Source of the DNA: JACKEQ01 sp041389565
Lineage (GTDB): Bacteria; Myxococcota_A; UBA796; GCA-2862545
Assembly (NCBI GenBank): GCA_041389565.1
Contig: JAWKRP010000010.1
Span: 62,001-126,000 of the forward strand
Direction: 5' to 3'
Length of the DNA: 64,000 nt
Part shown: in pieces, positions 7,742-15,351 of the stretch
Position numbering within the stretch: the first letter of the stretch is position 1
How the letters are laid out: the number at the start of each line of letters is the position of its first letter
Position numbers and translations under genes: made by a program
Notes under the pieces: generated by a model
Told to the model about the DNA's origin: nothing
Seen by the model: only the letters and a program-made list of their open reading frames with translations
Database searches by the model: none

Positions 7742-8371
7742 CTAGCGGGTGGAGAAGCCCAGCTCGGTGGACTGCTGGCCGTCGTTCCCGCCGAAGAAGC
7801 CCTGGCTGAATCGCACCTCGTCGAAGTCGTCGCCGCCGAGCTCGAGGCGCAGGGTGCCGGCGAACGCATCGAGCTCCGCAGACTGGCTGAACAGCTCGGC
7901 CACCCAGCCGTCGACCGTCCAGCTGTCGAGCACGAAGGCCCCGGTGCCCACGAGGCTCGGCCCGGTGGTCTCGAGCACGAGCGTGCCGCGGGCCTCGAGC
8001 GAGAGGTCGGGACACTGCTCGCCGAGCCGGGCGGTGTCGGCCTTCACCTCCGTGAACGTGAGCGACCACTGCCCGCCGGTCTGCACGCCGTCGTGGTTCA
8101 CGAGCCCCTCGACGGGCTCCGACAGCATCTCCAGGAACTCGGACACGCGGGGACCCCGCCGGATCCGCAGGTCTTCGACGTCTCCGTGGAGCGGGCACTC
8201 GGGCGGGTCGAACTCGCACCCGCCCGTCAGGACCGCAAGGACTCCAAGAAGCGCACCGGATCGACCCCGTCGCGCAGGGCGTTCAGCATGGCCGTGCCCA
8301 CGATCGCCCCGTGTGCGACGCCCTCCAGGCGCTCCACGTCCGCTCGGCTCCGGATCCCGAAGCCCGCGCAC
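7742..8371 (-). CDS. Small lipoprotein of unknown function downstream of trpA; start unclear
   Basis: The frame downstream of trpA encodes a lipoprotein-like start: basic residues RRGR, hydrophobic GALLGVLAVL, then LTGGC, with the lipid-bearing Cys codon at 8216-8218. About 160 residues follow, ending ELGFSTR. The mature part contains LETTGPSLVGTGAFVLDSWTV and looks beta-rich. The nearest in-frame ATG, GTG or TTG is the GTG at 8371, inside trpA and too far upstream for a normal signal. The true start may be a rare codon or there may be a sequence error. Coordinates use that GTG as a limit. Function unknown. Confidence 0.5.
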   Translation of the reverse strand: MRGLRDPEPSGRGAPGGRRTRGDRGHGHAERPARRGRSGALLGVLAVLTGGCEFDPPECPLHGDVEDLRIRRGPRVSEFLEMLSEPVEGLVNHDGVQTGGQWSLTFTEVKADTARLGEQCPDLSLEARGTLVLETTGPSLVGTGAFVLDSWTVDGWVAELFSQSAELDAFAGTLRLELGGDDFDEVRFSQGFFGGNDGQQSTELGFSTR

Positions 8372-9003
8372 ACCGGCAGGCTCGTGACCGAGCGGAGCTT
8401 CGTGAGGTACGCCGCCAGCGCCGCGGGGTCGGCCGACGTTCCGGTGACCCCGGTGACCGTCACCGCGTACACGAACCCACTCGACGCCGCGCACACCCGC
8501 TTCAGCCGCTCCGGACCCGTGACCGGCGTGACCAGCTGGATCAACGCCAGCCCCTTCGCCGCGCACAGCTCCCGGAACGGACCCGCCTCCTCCAGCGGCA
8601 GGTCGGGCACGATGAACCCGCACACCCGGGCCTCCGCCGCATCGTCGACCAGCCGCTCCAGCCCGTAGGCCAGGAGGGGGTTGAAGTAGCTCATCAGCAC
8701 ACACGCGGCGGGCGTCTCCGTCTGCTTCAGTGTCTCGAGGATCCAGGGGAGGGTGACCCCCGCTTCGAGGGCTGCACGCGAAGTCTCCTGGATGGTGGTG
8801 CCATCCGCCATGGGATCTGTGAACGGGACCCCGATCTCGATGGCATCCGCCACTGCCCCCACTCGCGCGACAAGGTCAGAGAAACCCTCTCTCTCAGGGT
8901 AACCCGCAGTCAGGTAGGGCATGAGGGCGATCGGGTGCCCGCTCCGTGGCGACCGGAGGGCGGCTTCGAGCTCGGTGGCCCCGGTGGGACGGGCTGCGCT
9001 CAC
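8227..9003 (-). CDS. trpA: Tryptophan synthase alpha chain
   Basis: 258 residues. Cleaves indole-3-glycerol phosphate to indole and glyceraldehyde 3-phosphate, passing indole to TrpB. EIGVPFTDPMADG holds the catalytic pair Glu56 and Asp67, at the 11-residue spacing seen in E. coli (Glu49/Asp60). The phosphate-binding region is present as GFGIRSRADV and the late GAIVGTAML. The GTG start at 9003 overlaps the trpB stop (GTGA), so the two subunits are translationally coupled. It is the last recognised gene of trpD-C-F-B-A. The C-terminus overlaps the frame of a lipoprotein. Confidence 0.96.
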   Translation of the reverse strand: MSAARPTGATELEAALRSPRSGHPIALMPYLTAGYPEREGFSDLVARVGAVADAIEIGVPFTDPMADGTTIQETSRAALEAGVTLPWILETLKQTETPAACVLMSYFNPLLAYGLERLVDDAAEARVCGFIVPDLPLEEAGPFRELCAAKGLALIQLVTPVTGPERLKRVCAASSGFVYAVTVTGVTGTSADPAALAAYLTKLRSVTSLPVCAGFGIRSRADVERLEGVAHGAIVGTAMLNALRDGVDPVRFLESLRS

Positions 9004-10199
9004 GACGACCTCCCGACGCTCTGGAGGATGCCGAGGTCTTTGTCTCCGCGGCCGGACACGCAGATCACCACGGTGGAACCGGGGTTCTCGGAGGCCCACC
9101 GCCGCGCGCCCGCGAATGCGTGGGCGGTCTCGAGGGCGACCAGGATCCCCTCCATACGTGCGACCTCTTCGAGCGCATCGAGCGCTTCGGAGTCGGTGGC
9201 GGCGACGTAGGTGGCGCGCCCGGACTCCGCGAGGTGCGCGTGCTCGGGACCCACGCCCGGGTAGTCGAGCCCGGCCGACACGCTGTGGGTCTCGCGGATC
9301 TGCCCGTGCTCGTCCTGCAGGAGCAGGCTGTACGTTCCGTGCAGCACACCGGGACGCCCGTGCACGACCGTCGCCGCGTGCTCGCCCAGCCCGGTGCCGC
9401 TGCCGCCGGCCTCGACGCCGAGCAGCGCGACCTCCGCGTCGCCCACGAACGGATGGAACGCGCCGATCGCGTTGCTGCCGCCGCCCACGCACGCCACCAC
9501 GACGTCGGGCAGCCGACCGATCGCGGCCAGCACCTGCTGGCGGGCCTCGCGGCCGATCACGCTCTGGAGCTCGCGCACGAGCCACGGGTACGGATGCGGA
9601 CCGACCGCGCTCCCGAGCAGGTAGAACGTGCCGAGCGGGTCGCTCACCCAGTCGCGCATGGCTTCGTCGATCGCCGCGCGCAGCGTGGCGTCTCCCGCGG
9701 TGACCGGGATCACCTCGGCCCCGAACAGCCGCATCCGCGCGACGTTCGGCGCCTGGCGCTCCACGTCGACGGACCCCATGTACACGTGGCACTCGAGCCC
9801 GAGCCGCGCGCAGGCCGCCGCGCTCGCCACACCGTGCTGGCCCGCTCCCGTCTCGGCCACCACGCGCCGCGCCCCCATCCGCTGCGCCAGCAGGGCCTGC
9901 CCGAGCGCGTTGTTGATCTTGTGCGCGCCCGTGTGGTTCAGGTCTTCCCGCTTCAGCAGCACCTCGCAGCCCCAGGCCGCGGACAGCCGGGGTGCGGGGG
10001 TGAGCGGGCTCGGACGCCCCACCCACCGGTCGAGCTCCTGATCGAGGACGGACAGGAACGCGGCATCCGACAGGGCCTGGCGGGCCTCCTTCTCGAGGCG
10101 GAGCAGCGCCCCCATGAGTGTCTCGGGCACGTAGCGCCCGCCGAACGCGCCGAAGCGCCCGCGCGCATCGGGGTAGTCCCCCCGTGGAGCCCCGCCCAT
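9000..10199 (-). CDS. trpB: Tryptophan synthase beta chain
   Basis: 399 residues, full length. PLP enzyme joining indole and serine to form tryptophan. HTGAHKINN carries the PLP lysine (Lys94), GAGQHGVA and the glycine-rich phosphate-binding loop CVGGGSNAIG follow, and SAGLDYPGVGPEHA is the classic TrpB1 segment. It forms the alpha-beta-beta-alpha complex with TrpA. ATG 10199 shares one base with the trpF stop (TGATG). No odd features. Confidence 0.97.
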   Translation of the reverse strand: MGGAPRGDYPDARGRFGAFGGRYVPETLMGALLRLEKEARQALSDAAFLSVLDQELDRWVGRPSPLTPAPRLSAAWGCEVLLKREDLNHTGAHKINNALGQALLAQRMGARRVVAETGAGQHGVASAAACARLGLECHVYMGSVDVERQAPNVARMRLFGAEVIPVTAGDATLRAAIDEAMRDWVSDPLGTFYLLGSAVGPHPYPWLVRELQSVIGREARQQVLAAIGRLPDVVVACVGGGSNAIGAFHPFVGDAEVALLGVEAGGSGTGLGEHAATVVHGRPGVLHGTYSLLLQDEHGQIRETHSVSAGLDYPGVGPEHAHLAESGRATYVAATDSEALDALEEVARMEGILVALETAHAFAGARRWASENPGSTVVICVSGRGDKDLGILQSVGRSS

Positions 10200-10813
10200 C
10201 AGGCGCCCTTCGCCGCGCGCACGAAGGCCTCGATCCGCGCTGGGTCTTTCACGCCGGGCGCGCTCTCGACGCCGCTCGACACGTCGACGCCGATGGGACG
10301 CACCGCGCGGATGGCCTCCGCGACGTTGTCGGGCGTCAATCCGCCCGCCAGCACGAAGGGATGGCCCGCGGCGGCACTCTCGATGCGGTCCCAGTCGCCC
10401 ACGCGTCCACTCCCGCCCGCGGCGGTGGAGTCGATGAGGACACAGCCCCGCAGGGAGCCGGACAGGATGGTGCCGACGTTGGGCGGGCCCAGGCGGGCTT
10501 CGAGGTCGGGACCATCGGCGACGGACCGGAGGAAGAACACGCCTGCGCGGCGGAGCCCATCGGGCTCGGTGCCCGCCTGGACGGCGTCGACGCCGAGCGT
10601 GAGGACCTTCTCGACGAGCGCCGGGTCTGCGACCGCCCCGAACACCGCGACCGCTTCGACCCCGGGTGGCACGGCATCCACGAGCGCGCGCGCCTCTTCG
10701 ACCGTGACCTGGCGCACGGACGGAGCGAACACGAAGCCCACCGCCGTGGCGCCCGCCGACACGGCCGCGTTCACGTCGTCGACCGTTCGCAACCCGCAGA
10801 TCTTGATCCTCAC
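10199..10813 (-). CDS. trpF: Phosphoribosylanthranilate isomerase
   Basis: 204 residues. Starts VRIKICGLRTVDDV, with the general-base Cys in KICG, and ends with the phosphate-binding FVLAGGLTPDNV and GVDVSSGVESAPGVKD loops, which hold the catalytic Asp. Catalyses the Amadori rearrangement of N-(5-phosphoribosyl)anthranilate. The GTG start at 10813 overlaps the trpC stop by 4 bp (GTGA). It is a free-standing enzyme, not fused to TrpC as in enteric bacteria. Confidence 0.95.
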   Translation of the reverse strand: MRIKICGLRTVDDVNAAVSAGATAVGFVFAPSVRQVTVEEARALVDAVPPGVEAVAVFGAVADPALVEKVLTLGVDAVQAGTEPDGLRRAGVFFLRSVADGPDLEARLGPPNVGTILSGSLRGCVLIDSTAAGGSGRVGDWDRIESAAAGHPFVLAGGLTPDNVAEAIRAVRPIGVDVSSGVESAPGVKDPARIEAFVRAAKGA

Positions 10814-11571
10814 GTGCCGCCTCCTGCTTCCCGCATCGCCCGCACGAGCGCTCCGGGATCGCCCGCCCGCATCAGGGCCGTGCCCACCAGGGCTCCACGA
10901 TAGCCCCATTCCGCCACGCGTGCGGCGTCGTCGGGGGTCTCGAGACCGCTCTCCGCGATCACCACCCGGTCGCGCGGGAGGAAGGGTGCGAGCGAGCGCA
11001 GGCGGTCGGGATCGACCTGCAGCGTGCGCAGATCCCGGCAGTTCACGCCCACCAACAGGGGCTGCGGAGCGCTCCAGTCGACGTTGCAGCGCGCGAGGTC
11101 GGTGGCGTCGAAGGCCTCGAGCAGCACGAACAGCCCGGCCTCCTCGGCGGTGTCGAGCATCTCGCACAGGGCGTCGTCGTCGAGCATGCGCGCGATCAGC
11201 AGGACCCCCGAAGCCCCCGCCGCACGGGCCTCCCACACCTGATCCGGGTGGACCAGGAAGTCCTTGCGCATCGTGAGCGCACGCGCGGACGCCGCTTCGA
11301 GGTGCGCGAGCTGGCCGTCGAACCGGGAGGGCTCGGTGAGCACGCTCACGGCGGACGCGCCGGCCTCCACGTACGCGGAGACCCGCTCCAGCACGTCGCC
11401 AGCGGGGGCGAGCACCCCGGACGACGGCGCCCGGTGCTTCACCTCGGCGATGAGCGTGAAGCCGGAGAGCTCGAGGGTCTTCGGCTGCGCGGGCGTCCAG
11501 CGGAGCGCTTCTCCATCGAGCGTGCGGGCCCGCTCGGCGCTGGAGCGCGCCATCTCGTCGAGGAAGCTCAT
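10810..11571 (-). CDS. trpC: Indole-3-glycerol phosphate synthase
   Basis: 253 residues. MSFLDEMARSSAERAR is the usual N-terminal helix; FTLIAEVKHRAPSSG carries the catalytic Lys; MRKDFLV supplies the second Lys; LLVGVNCRDLRTLQVD and VIAESGL complete the barrel. Converts CdRP to indole-3-glycerol phosphate. It starts 5 bp after the trpD stop. One departure from the common sequence is KHRAPSSG where KRASPSKG is usual; the key lysine is kept. Confidence 0.95.
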   Translation of the reverse strand: MSFLDEMARSSAERARTLDGEALRWTPAQPKTLELSGFTLIAEVKHRAPSSGVLAPAGDVLERVSAYVEAGASAVSVLTEPSRFDGQLAHLEAASARALTMRKDFLVHPDQVWEARAAGASGVLLIARMLDDDALCEMLDTAEEAGLFVLLEAFDATDLARCNVDWSAPQPLLVGVNCRDLRTLQVDPDRLRSLAPFLPRDRVVIAESGLETPDDAARVAEWGYRGALVGTALMRAGDPGALVRAMREAGGGT

Positions 11572-11576
11572 GGGCG

Positions 11577-12584
11577 TCAGGCGTACGACTGGAGCCGGGT
11601 GAGCAACGCAGTGACCGCTCCGTTGTCGAGCGCGGCCTCCACGCGGGACACGGCGTCGCGTTCCTCGGCGATCCCCAGCACTTCGAGCACCAGCGCTGCC
11701 GAGAGCGCGACCGCGTCGCGGTGCGGGCCCTTCTCGCCGCGGAACACCCGACGCAGCGCCGCGGCATTGAAGTCGGCGTCGCCGCCCTGCAGGTCGTCGG
11801 CCGTGCACCGCGGGATCCCGTACGCCCGCGCGGGGTCGAGCTCGCGGTGGCGCACGACATCGCCCGGCCGCACGTCCCACAGCTCGAACGGCCCGATGGG
11901 CGTGGCTTCGTCCCACCCTTCCGCGCCGTGCACCACGAACGCACGCGTGACCGCGAGGCCCGCGAGCGCGTCGGCCATGAGCGCAGCCGCCTCGGCGCTG
12001 TACGCCCCCACGACCTGGTACGCCGGGCGGGCCGGGTTCGTCAGCGGCCCGAGCAGGTTGAACACCGTGCGGGTGCGGAGCGCGCGGCGCACGGGCACCA
12101 CGCCGGCCGTGGACGGGTGGAAGTTGGGCGCGAACAGGAAGGTGAACCCGGTCTCGTCGAGCATGCGGGCCGCGTCGCGCGGGCCCTCCGGGAGGGGCAC
12201 GCCGAGCGCTTCGAGCACATCGGCGCTGCCGCACTTCGACGACGACCGCCGGTTGCCGTGCTTCACGACGCCGTGCCCCATGGCGGCCACCACGAGCGCC
12301 GCGGCAGTGCTCAGGTTGATGCTGCCCGACCCGTCTCCGCCCGTGCCACACGTGTCGACCACGGGCTTCGACGCATCCGGCTCGAACGCGACGGCCCGAT
12401 CCCGCAGCTCGCGCGCGAGATCCCGCACCTCTGCGGCCGTCTCGCCCCGCACGCGCATCGCAGCGAGCGCGGCGGCCTTCAGCACATCGGGCACGTCGGG
12501 ATCCGACAGGCCGTCGAGCAGCGCGACCACGCCTTCGCGGTCGAGCTCTTCGCCGTCCAACAGGTTCTCGAGCAGCTCGTGCAT
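11577..12584 (-). CDS. trpD: Anthranilate phosphoribosyltransferase
   Basis: 335 residues. Transfers phosphoribose from PRPP to anthranilate. DTCGTGGDGSGSINLST is the PRPP-binding signature and KHGNRRSSSKCGSADVLEALG the second conserved block. ATG 12584 is chosen over the ATG at 12611 because GGAGG stands 4 nt before it and the family starts at MHELL-like sequence. First gene of the five-gene operon; the promoter would lie in the 110 bp shared with the divergent EEP lipoprotein gene. I see no attenuator or leader peptide. Confidence 0.96.
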   Translation of the reverse strand: MHELLENLLDGEELDREGVVALLDGLSDPDVPDVLKAAALAAMRVRGETAAEVRDLARELRDRAVAFEPDASKPVVDTCGTGGDGSGSINLSTAAALVVAAMGHGVVKHGNRRSSSKCGSADVLEALGVPLPEGPRDAARMLDETGFTFLFAPNFHPSTAGVVPVRRALRTRTVFNLLGPLTNPARPAYQVVGAYSAEAAALMADALAGLAVTRAFVVHGAEGWDEATPIGPFELWDVRPGDVVRHRELDPARAYGIPRCTADDLQGGDADFNAAALRRVFRGEKGPHRDAVALSAALVLEVLGIAEERDAVSRVEAALDNGAVTALLTRLQSYA

Positions 12585-12694
12585 CCCACCTCCGACCGAT
12601 GGCCGCATCATAGACGGACCCCGCGGACGCGTCAGCGATGGCTTCCGAGCGACAAGGCCCCGAAACCGGAGTATCGGGGCACGCTGGAGGTCCC

Positions 12695-13792
12695 ATGTGG
12701 CTCATCGCGGTGCTCGCAGGCTGTGGAAACCCCGTCCCGTCGGGAACGTTCGTCACGTACAACGCGGGGCTGGCCGTGGGCTTCGTGCCCGGGGCGAACG
12801 AGCGCACCGAGCTCGTGGCCCAGGCGATCGGCGCGCTCGACGCCGATGTCGTGTGCCTTCAGGAAGTCTGGCTGCCGTCGCAGGTCGACGCCGTGAAGAG
12901 CGCGTCCAGCGCGGCCTTCCCGCACAGCTTCTTCCCGGAGGCCCAGCAGGTGGTCGAAGCGGAGCCGGCGTGTCCGGGCGGTGAGCTCGACGCGCTCCTG
13001 TCCTGCGCGAACGACACCTGCGCGGGTTCCTGTGTCGACGAGCTGCCGGGCTGTGTGCAGGGCGGCTGTCCATTCCAGTTCATCGGTCTCCAGAAGCCGT
13101 GCCTCGGCTGTACGATGGCGAACGTCGGCGGCGAGCTCGACGCCATCGCGGCGGCCTGCGAGACCCAGACCACCCACTTCGCGTACGGCGGTTCGTTCGG
13201 AACGGGCCTGCTGTCGAAGCACCCCATCCTGTCGACCGAGGAGCACGTGTTCGAGAGCACGACGAACCGTCGCAGCGTGCTGCACGCGGTGATCGATCTG
13301 CCGAGCGGCGAGCAGGACGTGTACTGCACGCACCTCACGGCCTCGTTCGACCTCATCCCGTACCCGCGCGACGAAGGGAGCTGGAGCGAGGAGCAGACCG
13401 CCCAGGTCGACGATCTGCGAGCGTTCGTCGACAGCACGTCCACCGGTCCGGTGATCGCGATGGGCGACTTCAACGTCGGGCCCGAAGCCGAGGGTCTCAC
13501 CGCGGAGGAGCCCGCGAACTACGCCCGTCTCGTCGGGGGTTTCGCGGTGCCGTACCTCGAGCAGGACGGCCGGTGCACGTTCTGCGGCGACAACCCGCTC
13601 GTGGCGCTCGGCGGCGACGACAACGAGAGCGAGCTGATCGACCACATCCTGTTCCGCGGCTTCGAGGAGCCCACGTTCAGCGTGGATCGCGTGCTCGACG
13701 ACTCGGTGTCGCACGACACCTGCGGTGCGACCGTGGACGGCGCGTACTCCGATCACTACGGCGTACGTGTGACCCTCAACCCGGAGCAGTGA
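12695..13792 (+). CDS. Endonuclease/exonuclease/phosphatase (EEP) family lipoprotein
   Basis: 365 residues. MWLIAVLAGC is a minimal lipoprotein signal with Cys10 as lipid site. The EEP motifs are present: VCLQEVW (metal-binding Glu), a GLLSKHPI strand, MGDFNVGP (catalytic Asp and Asn), and a terminal YSDHYGVRV (catalytic His). There is a Cys-rich insert (residues ~90-140, six or more Cys) likely disulfide-bonded outside the cytoplasm. Candidate activities are DNase, sphingomyelinase-like or lipid phosphatase. ATG 12695 has GGAGG 4 nt upstream; the longer ATG at 12638 would destroy the signal peptide. Confidence 0.82.
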   Translation: MWLIAVLAGCGNPVPSGTFVTYNAGLAVGFVPGANERTELVAQAIGALDADVVCLQEVWLPSQVDAVKSASSAAFPHSFFPEAQQVVEAEPACPGGELDALLSCANDTCAGSCVDELPGCVQGGCPFQFIGLQKPCLGCTMANVGGELDAIAAACETQTTHFAYGGSFGTGLLSKHPILSTEEHVFESTTNRRSVLHAVIDLPSGEQDVYCTHLTASFDLIPYPRDEGSWSEEQTAQVDDLRAFVDSTSTGPVIAMGDFNVGPEAEGLTAEEPANYARLVGGFAVPYLEQDGRCTFCGDNPLVALGGDDNESELIDHILFRGFEEPTFSVDRVLDDSVSHDTCGATVDGAYSDHYGVRVTLNPEQ

Positions 13793-13823
13793 GGCGCACA
13801 GGCGCTCCCTGCACGGAGCTGGT

Positions 13824-14351
13824 GTGTTCGACCCGCCTCCGCAGCTGCGAACCAGCACCGATCTCGAAGCGCTCACGGTCCGCGTGAGTGGGCGCCCGTG
13901 GTCGTCGCTCGACCTGCTCCGCGACTCGTCCATCCAGAACATCGGCTGGGGGCTCGTGGTCGCCCTGAGCTTCGCCACGCCCGTCTTGCCGCCGCTCGGG
14001 TTCGTCGCGGCGGGCGTCGTTGTGGTGCTCCAGATCGCCCGGCTGCTCGAGCCGACGGGAGGCGCGCTCGAGACCCGCCTCCGGCTCACCGCCACGCAGC
14101 TCGAGACCGTGCGAGACGGCGAGAAGACCACCACGCCGTGGAACCAGGTGGGTCGCGTCCACGTGACGCCCGGTTCGGTGGTCGAGGTGATGCGCGCCGG
14201 TGCCGAGCCCCTGCTCATCCCCATGGAGCTCGAGCCCACGGAGCACGCCGTGTGGGTCGCCAGCGCGATCGAGGAGCGCGCCAAGGCCGCGCGGAAGCAG
14301 CTCGGGTCCACCGCCGACATTCCACGGTCCATCCGCAAGCTCCGCACCTGA
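13824..14351 (+). CDS. Small membrane protein of unknown function, PH-like C-terminal region
   Basis: 175 residues. Two adjacent hydrophobic segments (about residues 40-55 and 57-73, with a Pro-rich turn) form a hairpin in the membrane, followed by a ~95-residue cytoplasmic part with the strand pattern LTATQLETVRDGEKTTTPWNQ. That pattern, and the ending helix, are reminiscent of bacterial PH (bPH) domains. GTG 13824 is used, with GGAG 5 nt upstream. Lies between the EEP lipoprotein and cysD, all in the same direction. No function assigned. Confidence 0.65.
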   Translation: MFDPPPQLRTSTDLEALTVRVSGRPWSSLDLLRDSSIQNIGWGLVVALSFATPVLPPLGFVAAGVVVVLQIARLLEPTGGALETRLRLTATQLETVRDGEKTTTPWNQVGRVHVTPGSVVEVMRAGAEPLLIPMELEPTEHAVWVASAIEERAKAARKQLGSTADIPRSIRKLRT

Positions 14352-14436
14352 AACCGGGGTTCGCGCGGTGGCGCGCACGCGTCCGGCCCCATAGGTTCGG
14401 CCTCCCTTCGAACCCTCCCCGAACCCCGGGCACGTC

Positions 14437-15351
14437 ATGACTTCTCTGCAAAGCCGGCTCACGCACCTGCAGGAGCTCGAGACCGAGAGCATCCACATCA
14501 TCCGCGAGGCCGCGGCCGAGTTCGAGAACCCGGTGATGCTCTACTCCATCGGCAAAGACTCCGGCGTGATGGCGCACCTCGCCATGAAGGCGTTCGCACC
14601 GGGCAAGCCGCCGTTCCCGTTCCTCCACGTGAACACCACGTGGAAGTTCCGCGAGATGATCACGTTCCGCGACGAGTACGCGAAGGACATGGGCATCGAC
14701 CTCCTGGAGTGGATCAACCAGGATGGCGTGGCGCAGGGCATCAACCCGTTCGACTACGGCTCGAACCACTACACCGGCATCATGAAGACGGTCGCGCTGA
14801 AGGCCGCGCTCGACCACTACAAGTTCGACTGCGCGTTCGGCGGAGCCCGTCGCGACGAGGAGCGCTCGCGCGCCAAGGAGCGGATCTTCAGCTTCCGCGA
14901 CCAGTTCCACCAGTGGGACCCGAAGAACCAGCGCCCGGAGCTGTGGAACACGTTCAACACGCGCACCCGCAAGGGCGAGAGCGTGCGTGTGTTCCCGCTC
15001 TCCAACTGGACCGAGCTCGACGTGTGGCTGTACGTCGAGCGCGAGAACATCCCGATCGTGCCGCTGTATCTGGCCGCCGAGCGCCCGATCGTGTGGCGCG
15101 ACGGCACGATGATCATGGTCGACGACGAGCGGATGCGCCTCGAGCCCGGCGAGAAGCCGGAGATGCGCTCGGTTCGCTTCCGCACGCTCGGCTGCTACCC
15201 GCTCTCCGGTGCGGTCGAGTCCACGGCGAAGACCGTGCCCGACGTCATCCAGGAGATGCTGTCCACCACCTTCAGCGAGCGCCAGGGGCGGCTCATCGAC
15301 CACGACGAAGACGGGTCGATGGAGCGCAAGAAGCGCGAGGGGTACTTCTGA
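14437..15351 (+). CDS. cysD: Sulfate adenylyltransferase subunit 2
   Basis: 304 residues, typical length. ATP-PPi-type subunit that forms APS from sulfate and ATP, driven by GTP hydrolysis in CysN. YSIGKDSGVMAHLAMKAF is the PP-loop in the CysD form, HVNTTWKFREMI and FGGARRDEERSRAKERIF are family blocks, and GCYPLSGAVES closes the enzyme. The stop overlaps the cysN start by one base (TGATG). A TAGGTT hexamer at 14392-14397 could be a -10 element; no clear -35 or cysteine-linked operator is seen. Confidence 0.96.
   Translation: MTSLQSRLTHLQELETESIHIIREAAAEFENPVMLYSIGKDSGVMAHLAMKAFAPGKPPFPFLHVNTTWKFREMITFRDEYAKDMGIDLLEWINQDGVAQGINPFDYGSNHYTGIMKTVALKAALDHYKFDCAFGGARRDEERSRAKERIFSFRDQFHQWDPKNQRPELWNTFNTRTRKGESVRVFPLSNWTELDVWLYVERENIPIVPLYLAAERPIVWRDGTMIMVDDERMRLEPGEKPEMRSVRFRTLGCYPLSGAVESTAKTVPDVIQEMLSTTFSERQGRLIDHDEDGSMERKKREGYF

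Noticed and set aside
12638..12694. Upstream ATG start for the EEP lipoprotein
   Set aside because: It removes the lipobox-bearing N-terminus and lacks a ribosome-binding site; ATG 12695 has GGAGG.
14440..14620. CysD PP-loop SIGKDS thought to be mutated
   Set aside because: SIGKDS is the usual form of this motif in CysD proteins.
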